A stretch of DNA of 64,000 nt from Yoonia sp. I 8.24. GTDB lineage: Bacteria > Pseudomonadota > Alphaproteobacteria > Rhodobacterales > Rhodobacteraceae. The stretch covers positions 124,001-188,000 of the forward strand of contig NZ_JACXGQ010000001.1 of assembly GCF_022096995.1 (NCBI RefSeq), given 5' to 3'. Made by a program: the position numbers and the translations under genes. A model generated the notes under the pieces. It worked only from the letters and a program-made list of their open reading frames with translations. It was not told where the DNA came from and made no database searches. Positions 1 to 9,299 of the stretch are shown piece after piece; positions within the stretch are counted from its first letter, which is position 1; each line of letters starts with the position of its first letter.

Positions 1-646
1 CCTCTTGCATATGACGTCCAAAGGCAGCTGCAAAGCGCCTGATCACATCTGCAACTGCCGAAAACTCTGTACCATTGCGCGTATTTACGCCCTCGCCACC
101 GTTAAACGGCACGTTCTGATCCGCCGTGCCATGGATCACAAGCAACGGCACGGCGTCGCGCAAACGCGCTGTGGCGTCAAAACTGCCTGCAACGCCGACC
201 ACTGCTGCAACCCGTTGAGAACGACGCGCGGCATAGTATTCTGCCATCATGCTGCCATTGGACATGCCTGTCATATAAACGCGTTCAGCATTAAGCCCAA
301 AACGGGCGCCAGCGTCATCGATCACACGGTCTAAAAAGGCCAAATCATCAACGTTATTACGTGCCGCAGCCCCACAGCAGTAACCAACATTCCATGTGTT
401 GATCGCACCGGTCCCCGCAGGGTAGATCACAGCATAACCCAGTCGCAGCGCGGCATCACTCAACCGGGTACTGCGCGCAAATTGATGCGGACCGCCGCCG
501 CCGCCATGCAAACCAACAATCACACGCGGGGCCGTGACATCATCGGGCAAATCGATCCGGTAATATCGGCCATCTGAAAATCGGACAGTCTCAGCGACGA
601 CCTGAAATGGGATCAATAGCAGAAGTAAAACAGAAAACAGGCGCAT
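1..646 (-). CDS. PHB depolymerase-like secreted esterase (3' end outside window)
   Basis: The frame is open from an ATG at 646 to the window edge, so the C-terminus is missing. The N-terminus is a signal peptide (MRLFSVLLLLLIPFQVVAE). A glycine-rich oxyanion loop follows (LHGGGGGPHQF), then a nucleophile elbow GMSNGSM and a C-terminal HGTADQNVPF segment that carries the acid residue. This order is typical of the LpqC/poly(3-hydroxybutyrate) depolymerase esterase family of alpha/beta hydrolases. It is probably a periplasmic or secreted carboxylesterase. The true substrate (PHB, feruloyl or acetyl esters) cannot be told from sequence. The paired cysteines in GYCCG are also common in the family. 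The catalytic histidine lies beyond the edge. Confidence 0.8.
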   Translation of the reverse strand, partial: MRLFSVLLLLLIPFQVVAETVRFSDGRYYRIDLPDDVTAPRVIVGLHGGGGGPHQFARSTRLSDAALRLGYAVIYPAGTGAINTWNVGYCCGAAARNNVDDLAFLDRVIDDAGARFGLNAERVYMTGMSNGSMMAEYYAARRSQRVAAVVGVAGSFDATARLRDAVPLLVIHGTADQNVPFNGGEGVNTRNGTEFSAVADVIRRFAAAFGRHMQE

Positions 647-707
647 AGAAATATCCGGATATAGACTAACTCACAGTTAAACGCGCGTGCCCCATATTTC
701 CGTCGTT

Positions 708-1163
708 TTAACCAGTTTGCGGCCCGTACAAATCGGCGGCACGGTGTTCAAATGCACGTACAACACGCTGCATGGCCTCATTAAAAAACATGCCAGCCGC
801 GCCTTGCAGCAGGCGGTTTTTGAACTCGAAATCCACTTCAAACGATACTTCACAGCCCCCGTCGACATCGCGAAATACCCATTGGCTTTCGAGGTGTTTG
901 AACGGGCCATCCAAATAGGCCGTGTCGATTTTCTGCGCCTCTGGCCAAAGTGTGACCTGACTCAAAAAAGTTTCGCGAAACACTTTGAACGAAATCACCA
1001 AATCCGCCAGCATCACCTGCTTTTCGCCGTGGTCATCGATGCTGCGCACCCGCGCGGCAGCCGTCCACGGCAGGAATTTCGAATAGTTCGCGACATCCGC
1101 AACCAGATCATACATCTGCTTGGCCGTGTACGGCAGTGTCTTTGTTTCTGAATGGCTCGGCAT
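708..1163 (-). CDS. Coq10/RatA-type START domain protein
   Basis: The 151-residue protein is a single START/polyketide-cyclase domain. It begins PSHSETKTLPYTAKQMYDLVADV and continues through YSKFLPWTAA, the usual opening of the Coq10/RatA family. Such proteins bind ubiquinone and help its use or synthesis in respiration; in Escherichia coli the RatA homologue was also reported to affect ribosome subunit joining. In a ubiquinone-using alphaproteobacterium the Coq10 role is the more likely one. Length and start are normal for the family. Its neighbour hpt is divergent, so it is probably a single-gene unit. Confidence 0.85.
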   Translation of the reverse strand: MPSHSETKTLPYTAKQMYDLVADVANYSKFLPWTAAARVRSIDDHGEKQVMLADLVISFKVFRETFLSQVTLWPEAQKIDTAYLDGPFKHLESQWVFRDVDGGCEVSFEVDFEFKNRLLQGAAGMFFNEAMQRVVRAFEHRAADLYGPQTG

Positions 1164-1247
1164 GAGGCGTCTTTCGCAGGTGACTTCGCGCTCTGATGTC
1201 GTAAACTAGCGCCGAAATTGCAACCCTTGTCTAAGTCAGAGTCCCCT

Positions 1248-1793
1248 ATGCCGCACCGCCCCTACGAAATCGACGTGATGATCAGTGCCAAAGCCATCGC
1301 CGCGCGCATCGAAGACCTCGCCCGCGAGATTGGCCGCGAATTTGCCGATACCGACAAATTGGTCGTGGTCGGGCTGCTGCGTGGGTCATTTGTATTTATC
1401 GCCGATCTTGTGCGCGAGCTTGATATGCCTGTTGAGGTCGATTTTCTTGAGGCCTCATCCTATGGTGATGGGATGGAAAGCAGCCGCGAAGTGCGTATCT
1501 TGAAAGATCTGCGCGGCCAGATCGAAGGCCGCGATGTGCTGGTTGTCGAAGATATCGTCGATACGGGCCATACGCTGAAACATGTGACCGAATTTCTGCA
1601 AACGCGGAACCCTGCTAAAATGCGCTGCATCGCCCTGCTTGATAAACCCGCGCGGCGCGAAGTTGACTTTAAGGCCGACCTCATCGGCTTTGAAATCCCA
1701 GATGAATTTGTTGTCGGCTACGGCATTGATTTTGCGCAACGCAATCGCAATCTGCCATTCATCGGCAAGGTGCGATTCACCGATCCCGCATGA
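1248..1793 (+). CDS. hpt: hypoxanthine phosphoribosyltransferase
   Basis: This enzyme makes IMP (and usually GMP) from hypoxanthine or guanine and PRPP in purine salvage in the cytoplasm. The PRPP-binding signature is clear ([14 protein letters not shown]), and [11 protein letters not shown] and [10 protein letters not shown] match the flexible-loop region of bacterial HPRTs. I start at the ATG at 1248 ([11 protein letters not shown]), giving 181 residues, the family norm; the upstream in-frame start at 1218 adds ten residues without homology. The 3' end overlaps the next small gene by four bases (ATGA), so the two are translationally coupled. Confidence 0.95.
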   Translation: MPHRPYEIDVMISAKAIAARIEDLAREIGREFADTDKLVVVGLLRGSFVFIADLVRELDMPVEVDFLEASSYGDGMESSREVRILKDLRGQIEGRDVLVVEDIVDTGHTLKHVTEFLQTRNPAKMRCIALLDKPARREVDFKADLIGFEIPDEFVVGYGIDFAQRNRNLPFIGKVRFTDPA

Positions 1794-1978
1794 ATATCCG
1801 CTGGCTTATACGCGCGAAACGCATGGCCGAACGGCCCCCATCAGAGACAAAATTCTGGCTCGTCGTCGGCATTATTGTGTTTTGCGCCCTGCTCTACGGG
1901 ATCGAGCAATTCTTTGGCTGGCCAGAATGGCTCACCCCGAATGAAGGCCACCAGAGGCGCGCGATTCCGACGCTCTAG
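1790..1978 (+). CDS. small single-pass membrane protein
   Basis: This 62-residue protein has a basic N-terminus ([19 protein letters not shown]) followed by one hydrophobic helix ([21 protein letters not shown]), so it is probably an inner-membrane protein with its N-terminus inside. The start codon overlaps the hpt stop as ATGA, the strongest evidence that it is a real gene. I do not recognise a family. Its TAG stop shares the sequence CTAG with the stop of the convergent lipA gene. Confidence 0.6.
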   Translation: MNIRWLIRAKRMAERPPSETKFWLVVGIIVFCALLYGIEQFFGWPEWLTPNEGHQRRAIPTL

Positions 1979-2931
1979 GCCCCGAATTTTGCCAGTCGTG
2001 CAGCCCGCAATTGCGCAAAATCATCGCCCGCATGGTAGGATGACCGTGTGAGTGGGGTCGCAGAGACCATCAAGAAGCCTTTGCCGTAGGCCGCCTTTTC
2101 ATAGGATTCGAATTCCTCGGGCGTGACAAAGCGGTCCACCGCATGGTGCTTTGGTGTTGGTTGCAGATATTGGCCGATTGTCAGAAAATCGATGTCGGCC
2201 GCGCGCATATCTTCCATGACCTGCACGACGGCTTGGCGGTCTTCGCCCAGACCAACCATGATACCCGACTTGGTGAACATCGTCGGGTCCAGCTCCTTCA
2301 CCCGCTGCAACAGACGCAATGAATGGAAATAACGCGCGCCGGGGCGCACTTCGGGATAGAGGCCCGGAACCGTTTCAAGATTGTGATTAAACACGTCAGG
2401 GCGCGCTTTGACTACAATTTCAAGAACTTCTGGGGCGCAGCGAATAAAGTCGGGCGTCAGAATTTCGATTGTCGTGTTCGGCGACTGGCGGCGCACCGCG
2501 CGGATGGTCTGCGCAAAATGCTCTGCACCGCCGTCTTCGACATCATCGCGGTCCACCGATGTGATCACAACGTGTTTCAGGCCCAGCTTTTTGACAGCAT
2601 CCGCAACGCGACCCGGTTCAAACACGTCCAAAGCTTCAGGCGGTTTCCCCGTCGCGATATTGCAGAATGTGCAGGCGCGCGTACAGACCTCGCCCATGAT
2701 CATCATTGTGGCATGGCCCTGCGACCAGCATTCACCAACATTGGGACAGCCCGCCTCTTCGCAGACAGTGACCAACTTATTTTCACGCATGATATCACGG
2801 GTTTGTTTGTACCCGTCAGACGTTGGCGCTTTCACCCTGATCCAGTTTGGTTTTTTCGGCTGCGCGGAATCCGGGCGGCGCTGCTTTTCGGGGTGGCGCT
2901 GCGCTGGGATTTTCAGATCACGAGTGGTCAT
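1975..2931 (-). CDS. lipA: lipoyl synthase (radical SAM)
   Basis: Lipoyl synthase inserts two sulfurs into octanoyl groups on the E2 and GcvH proteins. Both iron-sulfur cluster sets are present: the LipA-specific [12 protein letters not shown] near residue 57 and the radical-SAM CX3CX2C motif as CTRACTFC. The conserved RSSYHAG serine that ligates the auxiliary cluster lies near the C-terminus. The length, 318 residues, is normal. A GGAGA ribosome site precedes the ATG at 2931. The gene converges on the small hpt-linked gene with overlapping stops. Confidence 0.97.
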   Translation of the reverse strand: MTTRDLKIPAQRHPEKQRRPDSAQPKKPNWIRVKAPTSDGYKQTRDIMRENKLVTVCEEAGCPNVGECWSQGHATMMIMGEVCTRACTFCNIATGKPPEALDVFEPGRVADAVKKLGLKHVVITSVDRDDVEDGGAEHFAQTIRAVRRQSPNTTIEILTPDFIRCAPEVLEIVVKARPDVFNHNLETVPGLYPEVRPGARYFHSLRLLQRVKELDPTMFTKSGIMVGLGEDRQAVVQVMEDMRAADIDFLTIGQYLQPTPKHHAVDRFVTPEEFESYEKAAYGKGFLMVSATPLTRSSYHAGDDFAQLRAARLAKFGA

Positions 2932-3031
2932 GGCGGTCTCCGCTTATTTGACTGATTATTTAGCGATGACTGCCATGATTGTCCAACGCTGAAAGGCAAG
3001 ACATGCCGGGCCTGCATCTGGCGCATAGTGG

Positions 3032-4126
3032 CTAGCCAATCAGCGGTCCGAATTTTCCACCCGTTGTTTCATAATGGCGCTGCAACCTTTCAAGTGCGAT
3101 ACGCAGGACAATCTTACCAGAACGGGCCGACCAACCCATTGACTTTTCTGTCTGTTCTAAGCCCTCAAGAAAACAGCAACATTGCAAAACGATATCACCA
3201 AGGCCCGGCCCAAGATCACCCAAAGCGGCGCGGACGCGTTTGCGCGCATCATCAACGGGTTCCGATTCCCCCATAATATCCTCCCATTTTGTGATCGGCT
3301 CACCAGAAAGCTGCGCAAGTTCAAAATCCTCGCGTAACCGCTCCCCGACAACGACCAACGCGCGGTCCAAAAACGGGCTGCCGGCGCGATCTTTGCGACG
3401 CGCAAGGCCGACCAGCGGGCTTTCCGTCCCGTGATAGCGACGGGTGCGGCGCGATCCGCCATCAATTGCATCCAAATCCCAAGCGGCTTCGGCCTCTGGA
3501 TCACCACGGCTGTGGCCCAGACCATGCGCGCGGTTTTCATCCTCGGCGGTCAGGCGACGCAGGGCGGCGCGCCCGGTATTGGTGATGAAATACCGCGCGA
3601 CCCGATTGTCCGGGTCCGGGCAGGTGATCCAATCCTTGAGCGCCATCGCCTGCGCAATTTCGCGGTCCACGACGGCTGTACGCAATTGGTCGTCATGCCC
3701 TGCAGCCCGCACAACCACAGCGGTCTCCATTTCACGCGCCACTGCCAAGACGGCACCCGGTTCGCACAGGCGTCGCAAAATGCGTTTGGCCTCTTGGTCA
3801 ATGCGCCGCTGCGTTAGCTCTTCGTTTGGATCCGGGCGGTCTTGTTTTCGATGTGTTATCATTTCCTTACTTCCCCAGTTTTTTGTGTTTTTTTCCGTTC
3901 CAACCTGATCAGAAAGCGCATCAAGTGCCGCATCGATCAGCGGATCATCGCGGCGCCCTTCAAAACGGCGCACCTGCCGCAAAACAGTTGACGGGTGACA
4001 TGCACTTTCACGCGCAACCGCCCGTATCGACAAACCTTTTTGAGTATGAGCTAAATAATTGCGTGCCGCATTCGGCACCCAAACCGGGAACCTCTCGGAC
4101 CGCAGCGGTCCCTTTTGAGCAGTCAT
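3032..4126 (-). CDS. DUF6456 helix-turn-helix protein
   Basis: This is a predicted DNA-binding protein of the DUF6456 family, common in Rhodobacterales. An N-terminal helix-turn-helix is visible (LSIRAVARESACHPSTVLRQVRRFE). The middle is charged and linker-like, and the C-terminal DUF6456 region contains SPLVGLARRKDRAGSPFLD and ends WSARSGKIVLRIALERLQRHY. I start at 4126 (MTAQKGPLRSER) because AGAGGA stands at proper spacing there; 14 more codons are open upstream but have no ribosome site. Its target genes are unknown. It is divergent from the DUF6477 gene, a common pairing in this order, and the shared 250-bp spacer probably holds both promoters. Confidence 0.75.
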   Translation of the reverse strand: MTAQKGPLRSERFPVWVPNAARNYLAHTQKGLSIRAVARESACHPSTVLRQVRRFEGRRDDPLIDAALDALSDQVGTEKNTKNWGSKEMITHRKQDRPDPNEELTQRRIDQEAKRILRRLCEPGAVLAVAREMETAVVVRAAGHDDQLRTAVVDREIAQAMALKDWITCPDPDNRVARYFITNTGRAALRRLTAEDENRAHGLGHSRGDPEAEAAWDLDAIDGGSRRTRRYHGTESPLVGLARRKDRAGSPFLDRALVVVGERLREDFELAQLSGEPITKWEDIMGESEPVDDARKRVRAALGDLGPGLGDIVLQCCCFLEGLEQTEKSMGWSARSGKIVLRIALERLQRHYETTGGKFGPLIG

Positions 4127-4376
4127 CTTCACGCGTCCTCTTTCGCAGGTTTCAATGCACCAGCACAAAGCCCAGACACCCTACAAGCACATTGAGAAAT
4201 CAACCTATGAGTGCTTGGTTACCTAAGTGTTAACGGCCCTGTTGGCCCGTCAACTATTCTTGCCAAAAGATAAACAAACCTGACCCAAGCGTTCTTAACT
4301 AACCAGCTTCCCGCAACACCCGGTCCAGCCGTGCCATGGTTGGGCGACTCGACACGAAGCGTTGAAAGGGAAAAAT

Positions 4377-4679
4377 ATGCTGGATTTGGACACACGGATC
4401 GCAGGGCTCAAACGGCCAACACTGCTTGCACGGGCGGCACGCTTTGGCGTGGATGACTACCGGCGCGATGTGCATTTGCACCGTATTTTGGGGGCGGGCC
4501 ACCTGCCCCGACACGCCGAAGCAATTATGCGCTTGCTCGATATCGAGGCAGGCTTCAATACCCAACGTGTTGCGCGAGATGGCGATTACCGCATTGCGCA
4601 ACATGTCGATGTGTTAATTGCTATCGCGGGTGAAGCGCAACTGATGCGCGCCACCCGCCTGCGGCTTGTCACGCCCTAG
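4377..4679 (+). CDS. DUF6477 family protein
   Basis: The 100-residue protein (MLDLDTRIAGLKRPTLLARA) matches the DUF6477 family found in roseobacters and relatives; no function is established. It is rich in arginine, histidine and alanine and has no signal peptide or membrane segment, so it is probably cytoplasmic. The ATG at 4377 is preceded by GAAAGGGA, which favours it over a TTG at 4362. The TAG stop overlaps the stop of the convergent mttB-like gene in a shared CTAG. Confidence 0.7.
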   Translation: MLDLDTRIAGLKRPTLLARAARFGVDDYRRDVHLHRILGAGHLPRHAEAIMRLLDIEAGFNTQRVARDGDYRIAQHVDVLIAIAGEAQLMRATRLRLVTP

Positions 4680-6226
4680 CCAAAGGCGTCGGGCATGCTG
4701 GCTTTTTTATCGGCCACATAGGTACGTAGCTTGGCCTCGATTTCAGGATCAAGCGCGGGTTGTTGATAGGTATCAATCATCTTCTTGACCCGCGCCGAGG
4801 CAAGCGTTTGCGTGTCGCGCGCGCCTTCTTCGTCCCAGGTCTCAAATGGTTTATAATCAAGCAGATCGGTCCGCCAGAAGGCATCCTTAAAATTGGCTTG
4901 CGTATGCGCACATCCCAAATAGTGACCGCCCGGCCCAACCTCTGCGATCGCGTCCATCGCTTGGCCGTTCTCGGACATATCCACGCCTTTTGCAAAATGA
5001 TGCAAAGTGCCTAGCTGATCCGCATCCATCACGAATTTCTCAAAAGAGGCCACCATGCCCCCTTCGAGCCAACCGCATGCGTGCAACATGAAGTTAACAC
5101 CAGACAAAAGCCCCATTTTCAAGCTGCTTGCGGTTTCATAGCCTGCTTGCGCGTCGGGGAGCTTGGATCCGCAGAATGACCCGGCTGACCGATACGGCAG
5201 CCCCATACGGCGGGCCAATTGCCCGGCCCCATAGGTGATATGTTCGGCCTCCGGCGTGCCGAATGTCGGCGCACCAGAGTTCATGTCGATAGATGTCACC
5301 ATCGTGCCGAAAATCACCGGCGCACCGGGACGAACCAACTGCGAATAGGCAACGCCAGCAAGCACTTCGGCCAGGGTTTGCGTCAACGTACCCGCGACAG
5401 AAACCGGGGCCATCGCACCACCCACAATGAAGGGGCTGATGATCGCGGCCTGATTGTTGGCGGCGTAAATCTCAAGCGCGCCCATCATCGTGCTGTCAAA
5501 TGTCAGTGGCGAGTTGATATTGATCAGCGAGGTCATCACTGTGTTTTCTTGGACGAATTCTTTACCGAATAGGATTTCGCACATTTCAACGGAATCTTGC
5601 GCGCGCACAGGTTCGGTCACGGCCCCCATGAACGGCTTATCGCTATAGACCATATGCGCCAGCAACATATCAAGATGCCGCTTATTCACTGCAATATCAG
5701 TCGGTTCGCACACCGTACCGCCAGAATGATGTAGCCATTTCGACATATAGCCAAGCTTCACGAACTTTTCAAAATCAGCAATCGTCGCATAGCGCCGTCC
5801 GCCTTCAGCGTCCCGCACAAATGGTGGGCCATAAACTGGGGCAAGTACAAGATTGTCACCACCAACAACAACATTGCGTTCAGGGTTGCGGGCGTGTTGA
5901 GTGAATTTTGATGGCGCCGTCGCACATAGCTTGCGGGCCAGCCCACGCGGGATTCGCACACGTTCGCCATCTATTTGTGCACCCGCGGCCCTCCAGCGTT
6001 CCAGCGCAGCGGGGTTATCGACAAAGTTCACCCCGATTTCGGCCAAGACGGTTTCGGCATTCGCCTCAATGACTTGCAGTGCCTCTTCGGTCAGCACTTC
6101 GTAGTTGGGGACATTGCGTTCGATATACTTCGCGGTCTCAATGCTGACGGCCGTACGTTCGGCCCGGCGCGCAGCCCCGCCACCACCGCGCGCGCGGCGT
6201 CCTGATTTGACTGGTGCATCTGACAT
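4676..6226 (-). CDS. MttB-family methyltransferase homologue without pyrrolysine
   Basis: This 516-residue protein spans the whole trimethylamine:corrinoid methyltransferase (MttB) family fold and includes the family segments GTMVTSIDMNSGAPTFGTPE and LPDAQAGYETA. The reading frame has no internal amber codon, so it is a non-pyrrolysine member. The characterised relatives of this kind (for example MtgB of Desulfitobacterium) demethylate glycine betaine or other quaternary amines onto a corrinoid protein. No corrinoid protein or methyltransferase partner gene is adjacent, so the substrate is open. Many roseobacters encode such proteins. The N-terminal 20 residues are basic and glycine-rich. Confidence 0.85.
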   Translation of the reverse strand: MSDAPVKSGRRARGGGGAARRAERTAVSIETAKYIERNVPNYEVLTEEALQVIEANAETVLAEIGVNFVDNPAALERWRAAGAQIDGERVRIPRGLARKLCATAPSKFTQHARNPERNVVVGGDNLVLAPVYGPPFVRDAEGGRRYATIADFEKFVKLGYMSKWLHHSGGTVCEPTDIAVNKRHLDMLLAHMVYSDKPFMGAVTEPVRAQDSVEMCEILFGKEFVQENTVMTSLININSPLTFDSTMMGALEIYAANNQAAIISPFIVGGAMAPVSVAGTLTQTLAEVLAGVAYSQLVRPGAPVIFGTMVTSIDMNSGAPTFGTPEAEHITYGAGQLARRMGLPYRSAGSFCGSKLPDAQAGYETASSLKMGLLSGVNFMLHACGWLEGGMVASFEKFVMDADQLGTLHHFAKGVDMSENGQAMDAIAEVGPGGHYLGCAHTQANFKDAFWRTDLLDYKPFETWDEEGARDTQTLASARVKKMIDTYQQPALDPEIEAKLRTYVADKKASMPDAFG

Positions 6227-6401
6227 GACGGTGTCCCCTTTGACATTGTTCCGTCCGTTTTATCGCTCCGCGCACCTGCACCTTGCAATTTTTGCGCCGT
6301 TTTTGACCTGAAAACGACATCGACGAATGAATCCCATTTTACAAAGCCCAGAATGCCCGCGCCCTCTTGCACAAATTCCAGACTGGCATTACCGAAGCGC
6401 C

Positions 6402-7961
6402 ATGGAAAACAGCACCCACGAACGCCTTCTCATCATTGATTTTGGCAGCCAGGTAACGCAGCTGATTGCGCGTCGCCTGCGCGAATTGAGCGTCTATTGT
6501 GAAATTCACCCTTACCAATTGGTGACGGACGCATTCTTGGCCGAGTTCGCGCCAAAGGCGGTGATCTTGTCAGGTGGCCCCGACAGCGTAACTCGCGAAG
6601 GATCGCCCCGCGCACCGCAGTCTGTCTTTGATCTGGGCGTGCCGATCCTTGGCATTTGCTACGGCCAGCAAACAATGATGACCCAATTGGGCGGCAAGGT
6701 CGAAAGCGGCCATGGTACCGCGGAATTTGGCCGTGCTTTTGTAACGCCAAAAGAACCGCTCGATTTATTGCAAGGTTGGTTCGCCACTGACAAAGAACAA
6801 GTCTGGATGAGCCACGGCGACCACGTGTCTGAAATCGCACCGGGTTTTGACGTTTACGGGACATCGCCTAACGCCCCATTCGCGGTGACCGCCGATGTGT
6901 CACGCCATTTCTATGCAGTGCAGTTCCACCCCGAGGTCCACCACACCCCCAACGGCGCAAAACTGTACGAAAACTTTGTACGGATCGCAAGGTTTAGCGG
7001 TGACTGGACGATGGGCGCCTACCGCGAACAAGCGATTGCGGCAATCAAAGAACAAGTCGGCGACAAAAATGTTATCTGCGCGCTTTCGGGTGGCGTTGAT
7101 AGTTCGGTTGCTGCGGCGCTACTGCACGAAGCCATCGGCGATCAGCTCACTTGTGTATTTGTTGACCACGGTTTGCTGCGCCTGAATGAGGCCGAAGAAG
7201 TCGTCAGCATGTTCCGTGATCACATGAACCTCAAGGTTATTCACGCGGATGAAACTGAGCTTTTCTTAGGCGAACTTGATGGGCAATCTGACCCAGAAAC
7301 CAAACGCAAGATCATCGGCAAGCTGTTCATTGATGTGTTTCAGAAATACGCCAATGAAATCGAAGGGGCAGAATTCTTGGCTCAAGGGACGCTTTACCCT
7401 GATGTCATTGAATCTGTGTCCTTTTCTGGCGGCCCTTCGGTCACAATCAAATCGCACCACAATGTCGGCGGCCTACCCGAGAAAATGGGCTTGAAACTGG
7501 TCGAACCTCTACGTGAGTTGTTCAAAGACGAGGTACGCGCGCTTGGTGTCGAACTTGGGCTACCACCAAGCTTTATCGGGCGGCACCCCTTCCCTGGTCC
7601 GGGTCTTGCGATCCGCTGCCCCGGCGAGATCACGCGCGAAAAACTGGAAATCCTACGCAAAGCCGACGCTGTCTATATCGACCAAATCCGCAAACACGGG
7701 CTTTACGACGATATTTGGCAGGCGTTTGTGGCGATCTTGCCGGTGCGCACCGTGGGTGTGATGGGTGATGGCCGGACGTATGATTTCGCTTGTGCGCTGC
7801 GCGCAGTGACATCGGTAGATGGGATGACGGCAGACTATTACCCGTTCACCCATGAATTCCTTGGTGAAACCGCGACGCGGATCATCAATGAAGTCCAAGG
7901 CATCAACCGCGTGACCTATGACATCACGTCAAAACCCCCCGGTACAATCGAATGGGAATAA
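6402..7961 (+). CDS. guaA: GMP synthase (glutamine-hydrolysing)
   Basis: This enzyme converts XMP to GMP using glutamine and ATP. The class-I amidotransferase domain is N-terminal, with the nucleophile in GICYGQQ and the His-Glu pair in HPEVHHT. The ATP-pyrophosphatase domain follows with P-loop [10 protein letters not shown], and the dimerisation domain ends PPGTIEWE, the invariant GuaA C-terminus. I start at ATG 6402 ([17 protein letters not shown]), giving 519 residues as in other GuaA proteins; a 25-codon extension to 6327 is open but not conserved. The 3' end overlaps the next gene by ten bases. Confidence 0.97.
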   Translation: MENSTHERLLIIDFGSQVTQLIARRLRELSVYCEIHPYQLVTDAFLAEFAPKAVILSGGPDSVTREGSPRAPQSVFDLGVPILGICYGQQTMMTQLGGKVESGHGTAEFGRAFVTPKEPLDLLQGWFATDKEQVWMSHGDHVSEIAPGFDVYGTSPNAPFAVTADVSRHFYAVQFHPEVHHTPNGAKLYENFVRIARFSGDWTMGAYREQAIAAIKEQVGDKNVICALSGGVDSSVAAALLHEAIGDQLTCVFVDHGLLRLNEAEEVVSMFRDHMNLKVIHADETELFLGELDGQSDPETKRKIIGKLFIDVFQKYANEIEGAEFLAQGTLYPDVIESVSFSGGPSVTIKSHHNVGGLPEKMGLKLVEPLRELFKDEVRALGVELGLPPSFIGRHPFPGPGLAIRCPGEITREKLEILRKADAVYIDQIRKHGLYDDIWQAFVAILPVRTVGVMGDGRTYDFACALRAVTSVDGMTADYYPFTHEFLGETATRIINEVQGINRVTYDITSKPPGTIEWE

Positions 7962-8248
7962 CGGGCAAAGCAGGTAACGTTCGTCTGACGGGCACGATTG
8001 CTATTCCGGCGGACCAACTTGAACAGTTGGTCCCGCTTTTGGAGCAGCACATCGCATTAACCCGCGCAGAACCAGGCTGCCTGCATTTCGAGGTCATCCA
8101 AGACGCCGAAACACCCGAATTATTCCATGTCAGCGAATTATTCACCGATGAAGCGGCCTTTGCGGCCCATCAGGCGAATGGTGCAGCGCGCCCATGGGGT
8201 CCGGCCAGCAAAGACCTCGTCCGTGATTTTCACAAAGAAACGCTTTAG
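7952..8248 (+). CDS. antibiotic biosynthesis monooxygenase (ABM/YgiN-like) protein
   Basis: This 98-residue ferredoxin-like ABM domain carries the typical central segment [17 protein letters not shown] followed by [17 protein letters not shown]. Members such as YgiN act on quinols, but many are of unknown activity. The start lies inside the guaA coding end, which suggests translational coupling. It has no signal peptide and is probably cytoplasmic. The alternative label putative quinol monooxygenase is equally acceptable. Confidence 0.8.
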   Translation: MGITGKAGNVRLTGTIAIPADQLEQLVPLLEQHIALTRAEPGCLHFEVIQDAETPELFHVSELFTDEAAFAAHQANGAARPWGPASKDLVRDFHKETL

Positions 8249-8288
8249 ACGGCTTGCAATTTCGACAAGACCCGGCGCAACTGGCGGC

Positions 8289-9164
8289 ATGAACAACACC
8301 CTCAAAGCTGGGCTGTGGATGCTTGCCGCCATTGGCTCTTTTACCAGCATGGCGGTCGCGGGCCGTGCGGTCAGCGGCGATCTTGATACCTTTGAAATCA
8401 TGCTGTTTCGGAGCGTGACCGGCATTATTTTGGTGCTACTGGTCGCTGGCTTTTCCGGAAATTTGGGTCAAATCACGCGCAATCGGTTCGGCCTGCATCT
8501 TGTACGGAACCTGTGCCATTTCACAGGGCAGAACCTTTGGTTTTTTGCGATTGCAACCATTCCATTGGCGCAAGTGTTCGCGCTTGAATTCACGACCCCT
8601 ATCTGGGTTATTTTGCTGTCACCGCTTGTCTTGCGCGATAAGCTGACCCCGATTGGCCTGCTGAGCGCATTCATTGGCTTTCTTGGCGTGTTGATCGTCA
8701 CGCGTCCCGACACGGCCACGCTTAGCCCTGGTTTGATTGCTGCCGCAATCTGCGCGATCTTCTTTGCGCTGACTGCGATTTTCACGCGCAAACTAACAAT
8801 GACCGAACCAATTACCGCCATCATGTTTTACCTGACAATAAGCCAAGCGGTATTCGGTTTGCTTTGCGCGGGGTATGACGGCGACATCACCCTGCCCTCC
8901 GGGGCCGGCATTCCACTTGTTATCGTGATTGGGTTTACCGGGCTCTTTGCGCATTTCTGTCTGACCACCGCGCTTAGTCTTGCGCCGCCCAGTATCGTGA
9001 TGCCGTTTGATTTTATCAGGCTTCCGACAATCGCAATTGTGGGCATGATCCTATATGGTGAGCCATTGGAATTGCTGGTTTTTGTCGGGGCTGTGCTCAT
9101 CTTTGGCGCCAATTATCTGAACATCAACTACGGCACACGTACAGTTGATTGCGACCAAAAATAA
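8289..9164 (+). CDS. EamA/DMT-superfamily transporter
   Basis: The 291-residue protein shows about ten hydrophobic helices arranged as two EamA repeats, beginning MNNTLKAGLWMLAAIGSFTS and ending in AVLIFGANYLNINY. This is the usual layout of drug/metabolite exporters of the RhaT/YdcZ type; the substrate is unknown. ATG 8289 is chosen because upstream codons in the same frame read through the antisense of the ABM gene end and lack homology. It follows the ABM gene by 40 bases and may be cotranscribed with guaA. Confidence 0.85.
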   Translation: MNNTLKAGLWMLAAIGSFTSMAVAGRAVSGDLDTFEIMLFRSVTGIILVLLVAGFSGNLGQITRNRFGLHLVRNLCHFTGQNLWFFAIATIPLAQVFALEFTTPIWVILLSPLVLRDKLTPIGLLSAFIGFLGVLIVTRPDTATLSPGLIAAAICAIFFALTAIFTRKLTMTEPITAIMFYLTISQAVFGLLCAGYDGDITLPSGAGIPLVIVIGFTGLFAHFCLTTALSLAPPSIVMPFDFIRLPTIAIVGMILYGEPLELLVFVGAVLIFGANYLNINYGTRTVDCDQK

Positions 9165-9193
9165 CTAAACCGTTCAGTTTATTGCAATTTTAT

Positions 9194-9243
9194 GACGTCA
9201 CGTATAGAAGTAGAACGTGACGTTGCGTCAAGAATTGACGCAA
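9194..9243 (+). promoter_or_regulatory. two tandem perfect inverted repeats upstream of fadL-like gene
   Basis: The first repeat has arms ACGTCACGT (9195-9203) and ACGTGACGT (9215-9223). The second has arms TTGCGTCA (9223-9230) and TGACGCAA (9236-9243), five bases apart. Both share the core TGACG/CGTCA. They lie 57-106 bases before the porin start, where operators are expected. A weak promoter (TTGCAA at 9182, TATAGA at 9203) may overlap the first repeat. They could also form RNA hairpins in a 5' leader. Confidence 0.55.
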
Positions 9244-9299
9244 ACGTTACCCACTCCTTAGGGTCGATCCACGAGGAGATTCATGACAGGGATGAGGAC

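Noticed and set aside
687-1151. 154-codon open frame antisense to the Coq10/RatA gene
   Set aside because: It mirrors the real gene, has no ribosome site and no family-like segments.
8127-8288. 54-residue extension of the EamA transporter
   Set aside because: It overlaps the end of the ABM gene in another frame and precedes the first membrane helix with no homology.
9192-9299. N-terminal extension of the FadL-like protein
   Set aside because: It would be encoded by the two inverted repeats and would bury the signal peptide.
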